DNA of 64,000 nt from Paenibacillus algorifonticola (GCF_000971975.1 NZ_KQ040780.1:62662-126661); one strand, 5' to 3'. Shown: positions 43,025 to 51,810, counted from the stretch's first letter. Notes: generated from the letters alone by a model not told the origin. Program-made: numbers and translations.

Positions 43025-44394
43025 ATGGAAAAACATGCAGATACGCCAACCATCGAATCCCTACAACAACATATCATCGAACTATCGGCTAAGCTCAAAT
43101 GGTACGAAGAGCAGTTCCGCTTAGCGCAGAAGAAGCGTTTCGGTGCTTCCAGCGAGCAGACGCATCCGGATCAATTAGAACCCCCGTTGTTCAACGAAGC
43201 CGAAATGATTGCAGCACCTGTTGGTGAAGAGCCGCGGTCTGAACAAATTACCTACGAGCGGCGCAAATCATCCGGCAAGCGAACAGAGGATCTCTCCAAG
43301 CTTCCAGTAGAAACAATCACCTATTCACTGGAGGAAGGCGAGCAAGTATGTGCGTGCTGCGGTGGGTTCCTTCACGAGATGAGTACAGAGACGCGCAATG
43401 AAATTGCCGTTGTACCGCCACAAGTGAAGGTCATCCGTCACGTGCGAAATGTGTATGCCTGCCGTCATTGTGAACGTGAAGATATTGAAACCCCGATCGT
43501 CACAGCTGCGATGCCAAAACCTGTTTATCCGGGAAGTTTGGCATCACCGTCGAGCATGGCTTACGTTATGAGCCAGAAATACGTCGACAGCTTGCCGTTA
43601 TACCGGCAAGAGCAGCATTTCGCGCGTCTAGGATACACGTTATCTCGTCAGACAATGGCGAATTGGATGATCTATGGTGCACAGAAATGGCTCATGCCAT
43701 TGGTCTCCATGATGAAAGCTTATCTGCTAAGGCAGGATGTGCTTCATGCAGATGAGACGACGCTGCAGGTGCTGCGTGAGCCTGGGAAGTCTGCTCAATC
43801 GTCCTCGTATTTGTGGCTGTATCGCACCGGACGCGGTGTAGCGCCGGCGGTCATCTACGATTACCAGAAGACACGTGGCGGCGAGCATCCACAAATCTTC
43901 TTATCCGGGTTCAAAGGTTACCTGCATGTCGATGGTTATGCGGGCTATCATAAGGTTCCTGGTGTGACTCTTGTGGGGTGCTGGGCACATGCGCGGCGTA
44001 AATACGATGAAGCGTTGAAAGCAGCCCCGCCAGCGACGAGAGGTAACAAGGATTCGGTAGCGCTAGTCAAGGACTGGCTTACTGCAATGCTCTCTTCGCC
44101 ATTGAGCGCGAGCTGAAGGATGGTCGGCTCGAGATCGATAATAATCGCAGTGAGCGTTCGATCAAGCCATTCGTAATCGGAGAAAGAACTGGTTATTTGC
44201 GAATACGCCTCGCGGCGCGAAGGCAAGTGCGGCGATCTACAGCGTCATCGAGACGGCGAAGGAAAACGGACTTCTTCCTAAAGTACCTGTTCGAGCAGCT
44301 TCCGCAGCTTCCGGATTCACAAAATCCAGAGGCGCTCGAGCCTTATTTGCCATGGTCATCTATGCTTCCGATTACTTGTCGCGTTATGGGATAG
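43025..44394 (+). pseudogene. tnpC: IS66 transposase TnpC, disrupted
   Basis: Residues 1-350 are intact: coiled-coil N terminus, zinc-finger CACCGG...ACRHCERED, and the DDE region with HADETTLQVLREPGK (first Asp) and HVDGYAGYHKV (second Asp). Near 44060 a one-base shift ends the open frame (stop at 44116). In the shifted frame AYCNALFAIEREL is joined directly to KDGRLEIDNNRSERSIKPF, an in-frame loss of about 100 residues. Another shift near 44180 follows before KYLFEQLPQLPDSQNPEALE. The transposase cannot be functional. Confidence 0.88.
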
Positions 44395-44456
44395 GTATCG
44401 CAAAACTTTTGGTCTTAGATGGAGATGGAGCTAGTTATACGTGATGGGACGGTTAC

Positions 44457-44988
44457 CGACCTAATACATACGAGACAATCGTGTTGTCATGAATATCCAG
44501 AATGGCGCTTAAATAAGCTTTTTGAGCACTCCCGTATCTAAATTCCGTTATATCCTGCAAAGCATCCGGACCGTGCTCCATATACTTCTTGACCCATTGG
44601 TACACTTGATGATAGGAAACCTGATACTGTTCCGCTGTCTTCCGGTAGTCATGATCGTGGGCAAGACAGTAAAGAACAATGTCTATTCGTTCCTGATGAT
44701 TGGTAGACCGCCCCTTGCTCATAGCTTTCGCTTCCCCTTTATAGGCTTTTAAGCCGCTTGAAGTTTAAGTTCTGCAGAATAACTCCGAGTGTGGGAATGA
44801 ATTTCTAACCCCTCAATTCCGTACAACTCATAGCGATGTCGCCATTTCACTAAGGTGGTAACGCTGATGTTATGTTTTTTTGCTACTTCCACACGGCTGC
44901 TCTGTCCTGCTTTTAACTCCTGTATGATGGCTAGTTTCTCAATCGCATTGTATTCGTTCTTCTTAGACAAAGGAAAACTCCCCTTCAA
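44457..44988 (-). pseudogene. IS3-family (IS150-like) transposase remnant
   Basis: Two broken frames read right to left: 44749-44988 (NEYNAIEKLAIIQELKAGQ, then SVTTLVKWRHRYELYG, an OrfA helix-turn-helix) and 44457-44722 (QERIDIVLYCLAHDHDYRKT, then QVSYHQVYQWVKKYMEHGP, a second HTH). The second runs into TEFRYGSAQKAYLSAILDIHDN, which belongs to the OrfB DDE domain, so the sequence in between is deleted. It ends at the IS66 right boundary. A 15-bp inverted repeat (44979-44993 against 45014-45028) flanks its start. Confidence 0.8.
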
Positions 44989-45058
44989 GTAGCGGTTTAT
45001 TTATTAAACCTGTCTACTTGAAGGGGAGCATATCAAAATCGGTAGCCTGTTCCGTAAT

Positions 45059-46555
45059 TTATAGCGAGGTTACGAACTTCACCTCCGGAAAGCGGCTATC
45101 CGGTCCTTTCATTAAGATTCCGCCTTGATTTTTCAGATACATATCGAAGAAATCCAGCATATAGGCATTGATAACGGAGTTCGCTCTTTCGGGCGCAATC
45201 TTTCCTGTAATGCCCAGCATTTTGAAAATCGGAGAAATGAACTGTACGTCGGCAAAATTCAAATGCTCCGTATTTTCGATATAGAGGACTTGTCCCCCTT
45301 CGTCGACCGTTTCGCGCATCCGTTCAAGCTCCAACTTTTTATCTTCCGTTACTTGATCCTCCCACTCTCTTGTTGAGCCCATACGGTTAAGCTCTGCATC
45401 CGTGTAGACCCGGTTATCCATCACCAGTTTTAATTTTTCGGAATAGCTTTCCGAGTTGATGAACAAAAACGGCTTTCGCAGACCCTCTCTGTCACGCAGT
45501 CGATAAAGCCCTCCATCAAGGTCTATTCCAACCGCGATTCGCGGATCGTAAGAAGCGTCATAGGCCGTCGCTCCGCCGATGGAATGACCGAACACCCCGA
45601 CATGACCGAGATCAATCCTCCCTTTTAGATGACTTGGAATCTGCCCCGATTGGATGAGCTCGAATTGGTCCAGCGCAAACGCCACATCGCCGGTTAGAAC
45701 TTTTCCCAACTTGTCGCGATTTCCTCTACTCGTCCGGTAATCATGGTCGGGCGAGAATAAGTCGTTGGTTGTGCTGGTCGTGATTCGACCGTCCGGAAAC
45801 TCGGTTGCAAATGTATTGTAGGTGTGGTCGATCACTGCCACGATATATCCGTGACTCGCGAGATTTTCGGCTTGCGACGTGTGGAGGAACCTGGAAGAGC
45901 CGTTGCCGGGATTCGCAAGGATCAGCGGGTATGAAGTCTGTGCCGAAGAGACTTCGGCCCCCGAATAAGCATGACTGGATACGTACTTCAGGTGTTGAAA
46001 AGTAAACCCGGGAAGGCCATAGTTCGCGGCCATATAACGTAAAATCTGGGTATCGGGAATAAAGGGAGCGTACTTGCCGGTGCCAGCCGGATACCATACC
46101 TGAACCATCAATTCCCTCTTGCCTGTCGCGGTTTTTCCAAATGTCTCCTCCCGGCTTGGATCGATGAAATGAAAGACTTGCGTGCCTACCTTCAACTCGC
46201 CGGTTGGCGCCGGAAAATCGAATACGGGAAACACATAGAGGAAGCACCCCGTTGCGATTAGCCCAATCACGATAAAAAGGCGGCCCAGCACCCTACGGAT
46301 TCGCGAGGCAGTCCGAACGACTTTCGGCGTTATGAAAACGTCTATAAGCGAAAGCATAAGCATCAGGATCGTAAATCCGTATAAAAATAAAAGCTGAACC
46401 CTGTATCCTTCGACAAGCAAATGTATCACTAAAAAAATGGAGCCTGCTCCGCTTGTCAGGAGCAAAGCTGATCTTCGGATACGTTGATTGAAAATGAACA
46501 GGAGTGCCAACAAACAAGCACTTGAAAAGAATAGCAGTATTTCAAAAAACCTCAC
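45059..46555 (-). CDS. PAF-acetylhydrolase-like alpha/beta hydrolase with N-terminal membrane helices
   Basis: The product is 498 residues. Four hydrophobic helices fill residues 1-105 (ILLFFSSACLLALLFIFN, LLFLYGFTILMLMLSLIDVF, LFIVIGLIATGCFLYVFPVF). The catalytic domain is of the platelet-activating-factor acetylhydrolase isoform II type: YPLILANPGNGSSR (oxyanion), HVGVFGHSIGGATAYD (nucleophile elbow), GIDLDGGLYR (Asp) and IENTEHLNFADVQF (His). It probably hydrolyses short acyl esters at the membrane. The start is GTG at 46555, after AAGGGGGAG. A decayed paralogue lies at 48770-49253. Confidence 0.82.
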   Translation of the reverse strand: MRFFEILLFFSSACLLALLFIFNQRIRRSALLLTSGAGSIFLVIHLLVEGYRVQLLFLYGFTILMLMLSLIDVFITPKVVRTASRIRRVLGRLFIVIGLIATGCFLYVFPVFDFPAPTGELKVGTQVFHFIDPSREETFGKTATGKRELMVQVWYPAGTGKYAPFIPDTQILRYMAANYGLPGFTFQHLKYVSSHAYSGAEVSSAQTSYPLILANPGNGSSRFLHTSQAENLASHGYIVAVIDHTYNTFATEFPDGRITTSTTNDLFSPDHDYRTSRGNRDKLGKVLTGDVAFALDQFELIQSGQIPSHLKGRIDLGHVGVFGHSIGGATAYDASYDPRIAVGIDLDGGLYRLRDREGLRKPFLFINSESYSEKLKLVMDNRVYTDAELNRMGSTREWEDQVTEDKKLELERMRETVDEGGQVLYIENTEHLNFADVQFISPIFKMLGITGKIAPERANSVINAYMLDFFDMYLKNQGGILMKGPDSRFPEVKFVTSL

Positions 46556-47439
46556 GCCAACTCCCCCTTAAAAATAATCCTATCAATGGATTAGTATAGA
46601 GGAGCAGCTAGGTTGATACCATTGATCTAGATGACAATTGCCTTACACTCTTGTAAGGTTGCGCGACGATGGCGCAGAAAACGGCATGTAATGTGCTGAT
46701 TCGTGCCTTTCGGCCGGGGTTGTTTGTTTCACAATTGTGAAGCCAGCTCAATTCTTTGCGAAATATCATAGACGAACCCTCCTTGCTCGCATAAAAAATT
46801 AATCATCCAATATCTCCTATAGTAAAGTGTTAAACCTTAGCTACTAATGACTATATCCCTCCAATCTCCGATACAATGATTTTCAGAACTCGGCTTCTTG
46901 CTTCGTTTATGGAAGGATTCAAAGGCGAGATTGACCGAGACAGCGGAAAAAATGCGGATTTAAGTGAAGATGTTATGTTGCAATATGCTGTTATGTAGGG
47001 GTAATTGAGTGGTGGATCCGGAAAGGAATGCCCCATCCGCCGCATGTCATGGCCAACGGATGTTGACATTACAGCGGACATAGAAAACAGACCCCGTCGC
47101 TGGGGTCTTTTCGCTGTGCGGTTTCGGAATGGTGAGGATGAACGGAAATCGCAGCATACAATCTCTGCGTGATTTGCTCCATGGCCGCTTGCGAAGGATG
47201 AACCAGATCAATCGATTGGTTTTCCGGCGACGATCCAGGAGCTTTGGACAAGCTGTTACCTCGGTCAGCATCACTTCCGCTAACTTGTTAAATCATAATT
47301 CAGCATAACTTAGCCCTCATCTAGTTGAACAGGTGGGGGCTATTTGACGCTTGCTTTTGTAAAGCATATGGTTATTACGTTGGAGATAAATCCATTTGAT
47401 AAAATAAATCCATTTAAATAAAAATATGGAGGTGCACAA
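46556..47439. other. Gene-poor stretch with relic-like sequence
   Basis: No supported gene in 880 bp. A terminator-like hairpin, GACCCC-GTCGCT-GGGGTC followed by TTTT, lies at 47090-47111 on the plus strand. A short open frame of about 40 codons (46876-46998) has no recognisable family. The rest looks like decayed sequence between the hydrolase and the orphan immunity gene. Confidence 0.55.
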
Positions 47440-47856
47440 ATGTTTATTAGGGGACTTCATTTTGATAATTGGGTTAATGGCAGAGACAAAGGGGAATTTA
47501 TACATGATCAAAATCAAGATTTGAATTGGGAAATGATTGAGAAAATACTTACGGAACTTAATGGGGATAACAAAACGCAGGTCTTGCTAAGTAAGGATGA
47601 AGATATTCATATGGGGATAGGTGGCGGTAATTCGGGTTTATACAATGTATATGCGACTTTCGACAATATATCCTTTTTTAATCTATTAGATTCATCAAAA
47701 TCCGAAGATAAAATTATTCAACTTGTAACAGGGGGACAGCAAGGAGAGTTTTCTGCGAATAATTGTGTTGATTTGGAAACGATGCTTAAAGCTGCTAAAC
47801 TATTTGCGCTAGAAGGGGAAATTAATGATAGTTTAAATTGGCAGTATGAAGAATAG
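47440..47856 (+). CDS. Imm1-like immunity protein, orphan
   Basis: The product is 138 residues and AT-rich. WEMIEKILTELNGDNKTQVLLSKDEDIHMGIGG, a central GLYNVYATFDNISFFNLL and a C-terminal FSANNCVDLETMLKAAKLFA resemble the Imm1 family of polymorphic-toxin immunity proteins. GGAGG precedes the ATG by eight bases. No toxin tip is present nearby, so it is an orphan, as is common in Rhs arrays. Confidence 0.62.
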   Translation: MFIRGLHFDNWVNGRDKGEFIHDQNQDLNWEMIEKILTELNGDNKTQVLLSKDEDIHMGIGGGNSGLYNVYATFDNISFFNLLDSSKSEDKIIQLVTGGQQGEFSANNCVDLETMLKAAKLFALEGEINDSLNWQYEE

Positions 47857-48157
47857 TTAGAGGGGAATAACTAGTTTTGAAATGGTAACCAATGGCGAAT
47901 AATGCACTTTACTTTATGATCATGAATATAATCATTGTTCTAACTATGAAAGATTTTGATGCGAGGTACGCAAGGAATCCATTTTATACCTAAATAACGT
48001 TAAAGCGTTATATGGAGCGGGTCAATTATGGTCGAATACTACCTTGATTGACCTTTTTTTATTTATAAGTTAAGTTGCTGGACGAAATGCTGCCGTAATT
48101 GTTTTGCAATACAGGCATCAAACGATTTGGGATTAATGGGGTTAACATTCAGAATAC
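47857..48157. other. Gap of about 300 bp with a faint Rhs-like trace
   Basis: No gene. GCAATACAGGCATCAAACGA (48105-48124) resembles the rhs core segment encoding YHTGIKRFLNRD. This may be another relic of rhs recombination; the match is short. Confidence 0.3.
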
Positions 48158-48703
48158 TTGAATCTCCACCTGCTGGAAGGCATACCGCAGGAATGGAGAG
48201 ACTCGTTTTTGCATTTTTTCAATAAATATATGATGAAGGATACGAAGCTGTCAGCCAAACAACCGCTGGCCTGGAATGAGCTTCAGGAAATGATAGGTGA
48301 TCCTGGGTATTTAGCCGATCTGGCTCGCTGCGAGCTCCCATTTTTCACGCTGGTTCATCATCCACAGTTGCAGGCGGAAGCCTGGGTCAGGAAAATGGAG
48401 CAAATCCACGTTCGGGCTTCCGAGGCTTTGGAAAAACAGTGGCCAGCAGACAGCCCGGCGGTGCAAGCGATTATGTGGGATTTTGTCTTCATTTATGCGG
48501 GCACGGAGCAAATGGAGGATGATGAAGCTTTTTTTCGCAAACAAGCCCGTTATATGCTCGATTCGGTTACTGAGCGCATTCTTCGTTTCAACAAGCTATG
48601 CGCCATCGTTAATCCAGAATGGAGCCAGATCGTAGAAGGCGTTACCCTGTTGCAGAAAGCGATGCATTTGCGGCTGGAGCAGCTTGAGCAAACTCGGACG
48701 TGA
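48158..48703 (+). CDS. Hypothetical protein, possibly a fragment
   Basis: The open frame of 181 residues starts at a TTG without a good ribosome binding site. It is helical and rich in Trp, Glu and Leu (PLAWNELQEMIGDPGYLADL, then EQMEDDEAFFRKQARYMLDS). I do not recognise a family. Gene-like codon use supports real coding, but the true start may lie elsewhere or be lost. It is flanked by decayed sequence on both sides. Confidence 0.45.
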   Translation: MNLHLLEGIPQEWRDSFLHFFNKYMMKDTKLSAKQPLAWNELQEMIGDPGYLADLARCELPFFTLVHHPQLQAEAWVRKMEQIHVRASEALEKQWPADSPAVQAIMWDFVFIYAGTEQMEDDEAFFRKQARYMLDSVTERILRFNKLCAIVNPEWSQIVEGVTLLQKAMHLRLEQLEQTRT

Positions 48704-48769
48704 AAATGATGTCCATAAGCTTATTAAAAATAAAAATAACGGGATAATCGAGTCATTACGGCTATCCAG

Positions 48770-49253
48770 TTATCCTTGCTCCAGCGAAAAGGCAGGGTGA
48801 TCTCCTGCCTCCTTGTTCAAATGCTCAAGTGGCAAACCTTTAAGGCAATGATTGAAAAAGTCGAGTGTATACTCGTTTACCAGTTTGAATGTCCCGCGCA
48901 CATCTACGCCTTGCGACCATTCCAGCAGGGGCGATACCAAATACAAATCTGAGAAACTCAAATGCTTCGTATTGCTCAGCTTCCTCCAGTAGTTTCCTCC
49001 AGTTGTTACAGGCGCATATCGCGAGTAAACCTCTTCATAGTATTTTCGACCTCAGAACGGGTCGTGCCCATGTCAGCTATATATTCATCACTCATGGCAC
49101 TTGTGCCTGCGATCGTTTCGTCAGCTCTTATCATGAGGAATGGCTTGCCGACGCCTTGCGAAGGAATGCGCTTCTCGCCAAACAGCACGTCATCCATATT
49201 GATGCCCGCTCCTGTAGCAGGGAGGTTCAAGAGCCATTTTTGAACGGCTGTTC
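48770..49253 (-). pseudogene. Decayed paralogue of the PAF-acetylhydrolase-like gene
   Basis: Two frames on the minus strand match the C-terminal third of 45059-46555. At 49006-49253, KPFLMIRADETIAGTSAMSDEYI parallels KPFLFINSESYSEKLKLVMD, and MGTTRSEVENTMKR parallels GSTREWEDQ. At 48770-48961, LSFSDLYLVSPLLEWSQGVD and KLVNEYTLDFFNHCLKG parallel LNFADVQFISPIF and SVINAYMLDFFDMYLKN. The N-terminal two thirds, including the nucleophile, are missing, and the right end is fused to an rhs relic at about 49254. Confidence 0.8.
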
Positions 49254-49330
49254 CACGTACGGTTTGCATGGAGAGCGGGAGCAGGGGGAATTAACGACGC
49301 GGCAGCCCTTTTGTTTAATGGGAAAATAGG
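49254..49330 (+). pseudogene. Short rhs core relic
   Basis: About 75 bp match 36712-36785 of the giant rhs gene (the YGLYGEREHHEGTTRQPFCYN region, read here as a GTACGGTTTGCATGG start, then CGACGCGGCAGCC). It is fused to the decayed hydrolase on its left and is not expressed as a gene. Confidence 0.8.
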
Positions 49331-49336
49331 GGGTCA

Positions 49337-49386
49337 TAAAAGGTTTATCTCCTTTTAGATTAAAAAGGGAATGAGCCTTTTTTTGC
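49337..49386 (+). terminator. Possible terminator after the decay zone
   Basis: AAAGGTTTATCTCCTTTT can pair imperfectly with AAAAAGGGAATGAGCCTTT and is followed by a T run. It marks the border between the Rhs decay zone and the com locus. The rest of 49387-49600 holds no gene. Confidence 0.5.
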
Positions 49387-49608
49387 CGAAATAAATCAAG
49401 AGAGTAAGGAGGTAATGGAACGAAAGCGGTTTTTCGTTAGCTGAAAAAGTAACCTCCTCTGTCATGCTTAGTTATACTTCGTCTGGCTATTTATATAGAA
49501 GAAAGGTGTCAGCCATCGTCCATTATGAAATTAAATCATTGAAACCTTACATGTTAAGTCACTTTTTTGGGCTTTACTCCAATAAATCTATCAATATCCC
49601 TGAAAAAG

Positions 49609-49689
49609 TTGCGGAACCGCAATAAACTTGCGGTGGTAATTGCGTTTTTTTACGGTGAAATTACCGTTCATATGGGGTAAGGTTATAAT
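49609..49689 (+). promoter_or_regulatory. ComA-box-like site and promoter upstream of the ABC-comQ operon
   Basis: TTGCGG (49609-49614) and CCGCAA (49617-49622) form a palindrome with a 2-base centre. TTGCGG (49628-49633) and TTGCG (49640-49644) follow. B. subtilis ComA binds TTGCGG-N4-CCGCAA with a third TTGCGG-type element. A TATAAT (49684-49689) lies 17 bp after a weak TTACCG -35 (49661-49666), as expected for an activated promoter. ACGGTGAAATTACCGT (49652-49667) is another dyad. Confidence 0.75.
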
Positions 49690-49769
49690 ACAAGCGGTAG
49701 TTGTCGGTAGAAGACGAGAGAAGCGGGGTTATGCCATAACGTCTTATCAATCAGGGAGGCGACAATTAG

Positions 49770-50498
49770 GTGAGAAGGACAATGATTAAGGTAGACTCGG
49801 TATGTAAAGCTTATGGCTCGAATCAGGCGGTCGATAATATTTCCTTGCGGGTAAAAGAAGGAGAGTTATTTGGCATTATTGGTACGAATGGCGCTGGGAA
49901 GACAACACTGCTGGAAATGCTGATGGGACTGCGTCAGCCCGACAAGGGACAAATCGAGGTGCTTGGCATTAATCCGGCTGCTGAGGCAAGTGAGCTTCAG
50001 GAGCATATTGGCCTTCATCTGCAAAGTATATCGCTGGTAGATAAGCTGAATGTTAGGGAGGCACTGGAAATGTTCCGTTCCTTCTATAAATGTTCAACCG
50101 AAATGAAAGAGATTATTGATCGCTTTGGTTTGGAAAGTTACTTGGATCGTCCAGTTAGACGTCTATCTGGTGGCTGGCGGCAACGCGTGGCACTGGCGAT
50201 TTCTGTCGTTAACAACCCAAAGATTATTTTTCTGGATGAACCAACTACCGGGCTGGACATGCAGGCGAGAGAAGAATATTGGTCCATTATATTGGAGCTT
50301 AAGCGCCAAGGGAAAACGATTGTTTTGTCCTGCCATGATATGGGGGAAATGCAGCATCATTGTGATCGTATTGCCGTGCTGCGCCAAGGAAATCTAGTAA
50401 AATGCGATACCCCTAAGCGATTAATTTCGCAAATTCCAGCCGGTGGTTTAACAATGGAAGCTGTATATGTCCATTTTGCTTACGCGGGAGCCGTGTAA
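49770..50498 (+). CDS. ABC transporter ATP-binding protein of the com locus
   Basis: The product is 242 residues, a complete ABC ATPase: Walker A GTNGAGKTTLL, Q-loop HLQSISLV, signature LSGGWRQR (W replaces the usual Q), Walker B IIFLDEPTTGLD and H-loop LSCHDMGEM. It resembles drug/lantibiotic-type exporters of the ABC-2 kind. There is no permease gene in the locus, so its partner is encoded elsewhere or missing. The start is GTG at 49770, after GGGAGG; an ATG at 49782 is possible. It is the first gene behind the ComA-like box. Confidence 0.9.
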   Translation: MRRTMIKVDSVCKAYGSNQAVDNISLRVKEGELFGIIGTNGAGKTTLLEMLMGLRQPDKGQIEVLGINPAAEASELQEHIGLHLQSISLVDKLNVREALEMFRSFYKCSTEMKEIIDRFGLESYLDRPVRRLSGGWRQRVALAISVVNNPKIIFLDEPTTGLDMQAREEYWSIILELKRQGKTIVLSCHDMGEMQHHCDRIAVLRQGNLVKCDTPKRLISQIPAGGLTMEAVYVHFAYAGAV

Positions 50499-50529
50499 CA
50501 GCATCAGTTGGAAGGAGGGCTTAACATTC

Positions 50530-50733
50530 ATGAACCGGGATCGTGACACCACAGGCCCATTTGTCAATCGTGCCGACATGCTCAGGAAACGAATGGAAAT
50601 GATCGCTGTGCTGGTGAACCGAATAAACGAGGAGGAGATGGAACAGGAGCGGCTGAATTCAAAAAGAAAGGCGGGTATTATTTCTAATATATTGAAAAAT
50701 GTTGGTACGTTTTTACTCCATCGTGTAAAATAG
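50530..50733 (+). CDS. 67-residue protein between the ABC gene and comQ (degQ position)
   Basis: From the ATG at 50530, after GGAAGGAGG, the product is small, charged and helical: RADMLRKRMEMIAVLVNRINEEE with a basic C-terminal KRKAGIISNILKNVGTF. In B. subtilis the small DegQ regulator sits just upstream of comQ and is a ComA target. This gene holds the equivalent place, but I see no sequence match to DegQ, so the link is positional only. comQ starts 29 bp downstream. Confidence 0.65.
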   Translation: MNRDRDTTGPFVNRADMLRKRMEMIAVLVNRINEEEMEQERLNSKRKAGIISNILKNVGTFLLHRVK

Positions 50734-50762
50734 AAAAATCTTGAAACGATGGGGGTCTAAAG

Positions 50763-51686
50763 TTGGAGGACTGTGTACCTAAAATCGAATTTGAAATGCG
50801 AGAGATGGTCAAACGTCATTTTACAGTTGACTCTTTAATTCAGTATGCCTATTTATTTTTAATGGATCGGCTGAAAGAGCAGCTTCCTTTTGGACGTTTG
50901 ACCGTGCTCCACTACCGGATGTTCGGCGGTGAAGGGGCAGCAGTATATCGTGCGGCGGCAGCGGTAGAATTTCTTATTTTGGCGACCGATATTTTCGATG
51001 ATTTGCAAGATCAGGATGCGCCAAAGCAGGCTTGGTCTGAAGCTCCTCTGCCAATAGCACTGCATCTTGCAGCTGCTTTTTTGACCCTTTCGCAGCAAGC
51101 GATGATGGATTCTGAATTTGATAGCTCCCATGTGCAAACAACAATGAAAATGATGAATCTTCAATTGCTGCAAGCGGCCAACGGGCAAATGATGGATTTG
51201 ATGAACGTTGTATCTGATGAGCAGTCTTATTTTCAATCGATTAAGCAAAAGTCGGCAGCTTTGATCGTTCATGCTTGTATGACAGGTGTTATGCTTACCG
51301 GCCGAGGCTGGCACCCGATTGTAGCGGAGTATGCGGTTGAGGTAGGAATGGCGGCTCAAATTAAAAATGACATTCGCGATTTGCTTCGCTGGGATGAGAA
51401 AAATGACTTTTTGCAGCGGAAGAAAACGCTTCTTACTTTGTACATGCTTGAGGATGCTGTAGATCAGCATAATTGGATCAGGGATTATTTTGAAGGTCGC
51501 TTGAATGAGGCTGATGTAGCGGATAAGCGGGGACTGCTTGAGGAAGCATATGAAAAATCCGGCGCCATGCTGTACGGTTCAGTTGTGATGCGTACACATT
51601 ATAACCGTTTTATGGAGCTGCTGGAATCGGTTCCTGAAGTGGCCGTGCATAAGGAAATGCTGTTAAGCATATTGGCTAAAGAATAG
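50763..51686 (+). CDS. comQ: ComQ isoprenyl transferase
   Basis: The product is 307 residues of the polyprenyl-synthase fold. The first Asp-rich motif is LILATDIFDDLQDQD (DDxxD, near residue 78) and the second is QIKNDIRDLLRWDEKND (NDxxD, near 206). ComQ attaches an isoprenoid to the tryptophan of pre-ComX and takes part in its maturation. The identification is firm because comX, comP and comA follow. The start is TTG at 50763, seven bases after GGGGG. It lies in the cytoplasm, probably at the membrane. Confidence 0.92.
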   Translation: MEDCVPKIEFEMREMVKRHFTVDSLIQYAYLFLMDRLKEQLPFGRLTVLHYRMFGGEGAAVYRAAAAVEFLILATDIFDDLQDQDAPKQAWSEAPLPIALHLAAAFLTLSQQAMMDSEFDSSHVQTTMKMMNLQLLQAANGQMMDLMNVVSDEQSYFQSIKQKSAALIVHACMTGVMLTGRGWHPIVAEYAVEVGMAAQIKNDIRDLLRWDEKNDFLQRKKTLLTLYMLEDAVDQHNWIRDYFEGRLNEADVADKRGLLEEAYEKSGAMLYGSVVMRTHYNRFMELLESVPEVAVHKEMLLSILAKE

Positions 51687-51699
51687 TCACCCTATAACA

Positions 51700-51777
51700 C
51701 CGCAATGGTAGTTGCGGTAAATACGAACTAGATTTGCGTTTGCTTACCTATCATTTCCTGCTATAGTTAACTACAGA
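51700..51777 (+). promoter_or_regulatory. Second ComA-box-like site, upstream of comX
   Basis: ACCGCAA (51699-51705) and TTGCGGT (51712-51718) form a dyad with a 6-base centre (outward orientation relative to the first site). TTGCG (51734-51738) follows. TATAGT (51772-51777) is a possible -10. Half-sites, spacing and the trailing TTGCG resemble the site at 49609-49644, so comX probably has its own ComA-responsive promoter. Confidence 0.65.
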
Positions 51778-51810
51778 AAGACCTTTAACAATTTCCAAGG
51801 AGGAGTTCCA

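Larger units (their letters stand above)
42184..44456 (+). mobile_element. IS66-family insertion sequence, inactivated
   Basis: It carries the IS66 set tnpA-tnpB-tnpC in order. The left end GTAAGCGTC (42184-42192) and the right end GACGGTTAC (44448-44456) are imperfect inverted repeats, matching the usual IS66 GTAAGCG terminus apart from one base. I see no clear 8-bp target duplication (left flank TTTTGTAA, right flank CGACCTAA). The left end cuts an Rhs tip and the right end abuts an IS3 remnant. tnpC is broken, so the element is not autonomous. Confidence 0.75.

Noticed and set aside
46851..47290. Small minus-strand frames
   Set aside because: No family resemblance, no ribosome binding sites, and overlap with a terminator-like hairpin.
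49006..49329. Plus-strand frame 48889-49329 as a gene
   Set aside because: Antisense to the decayed hydrolase and running into the rhs relic; a chance fusion.
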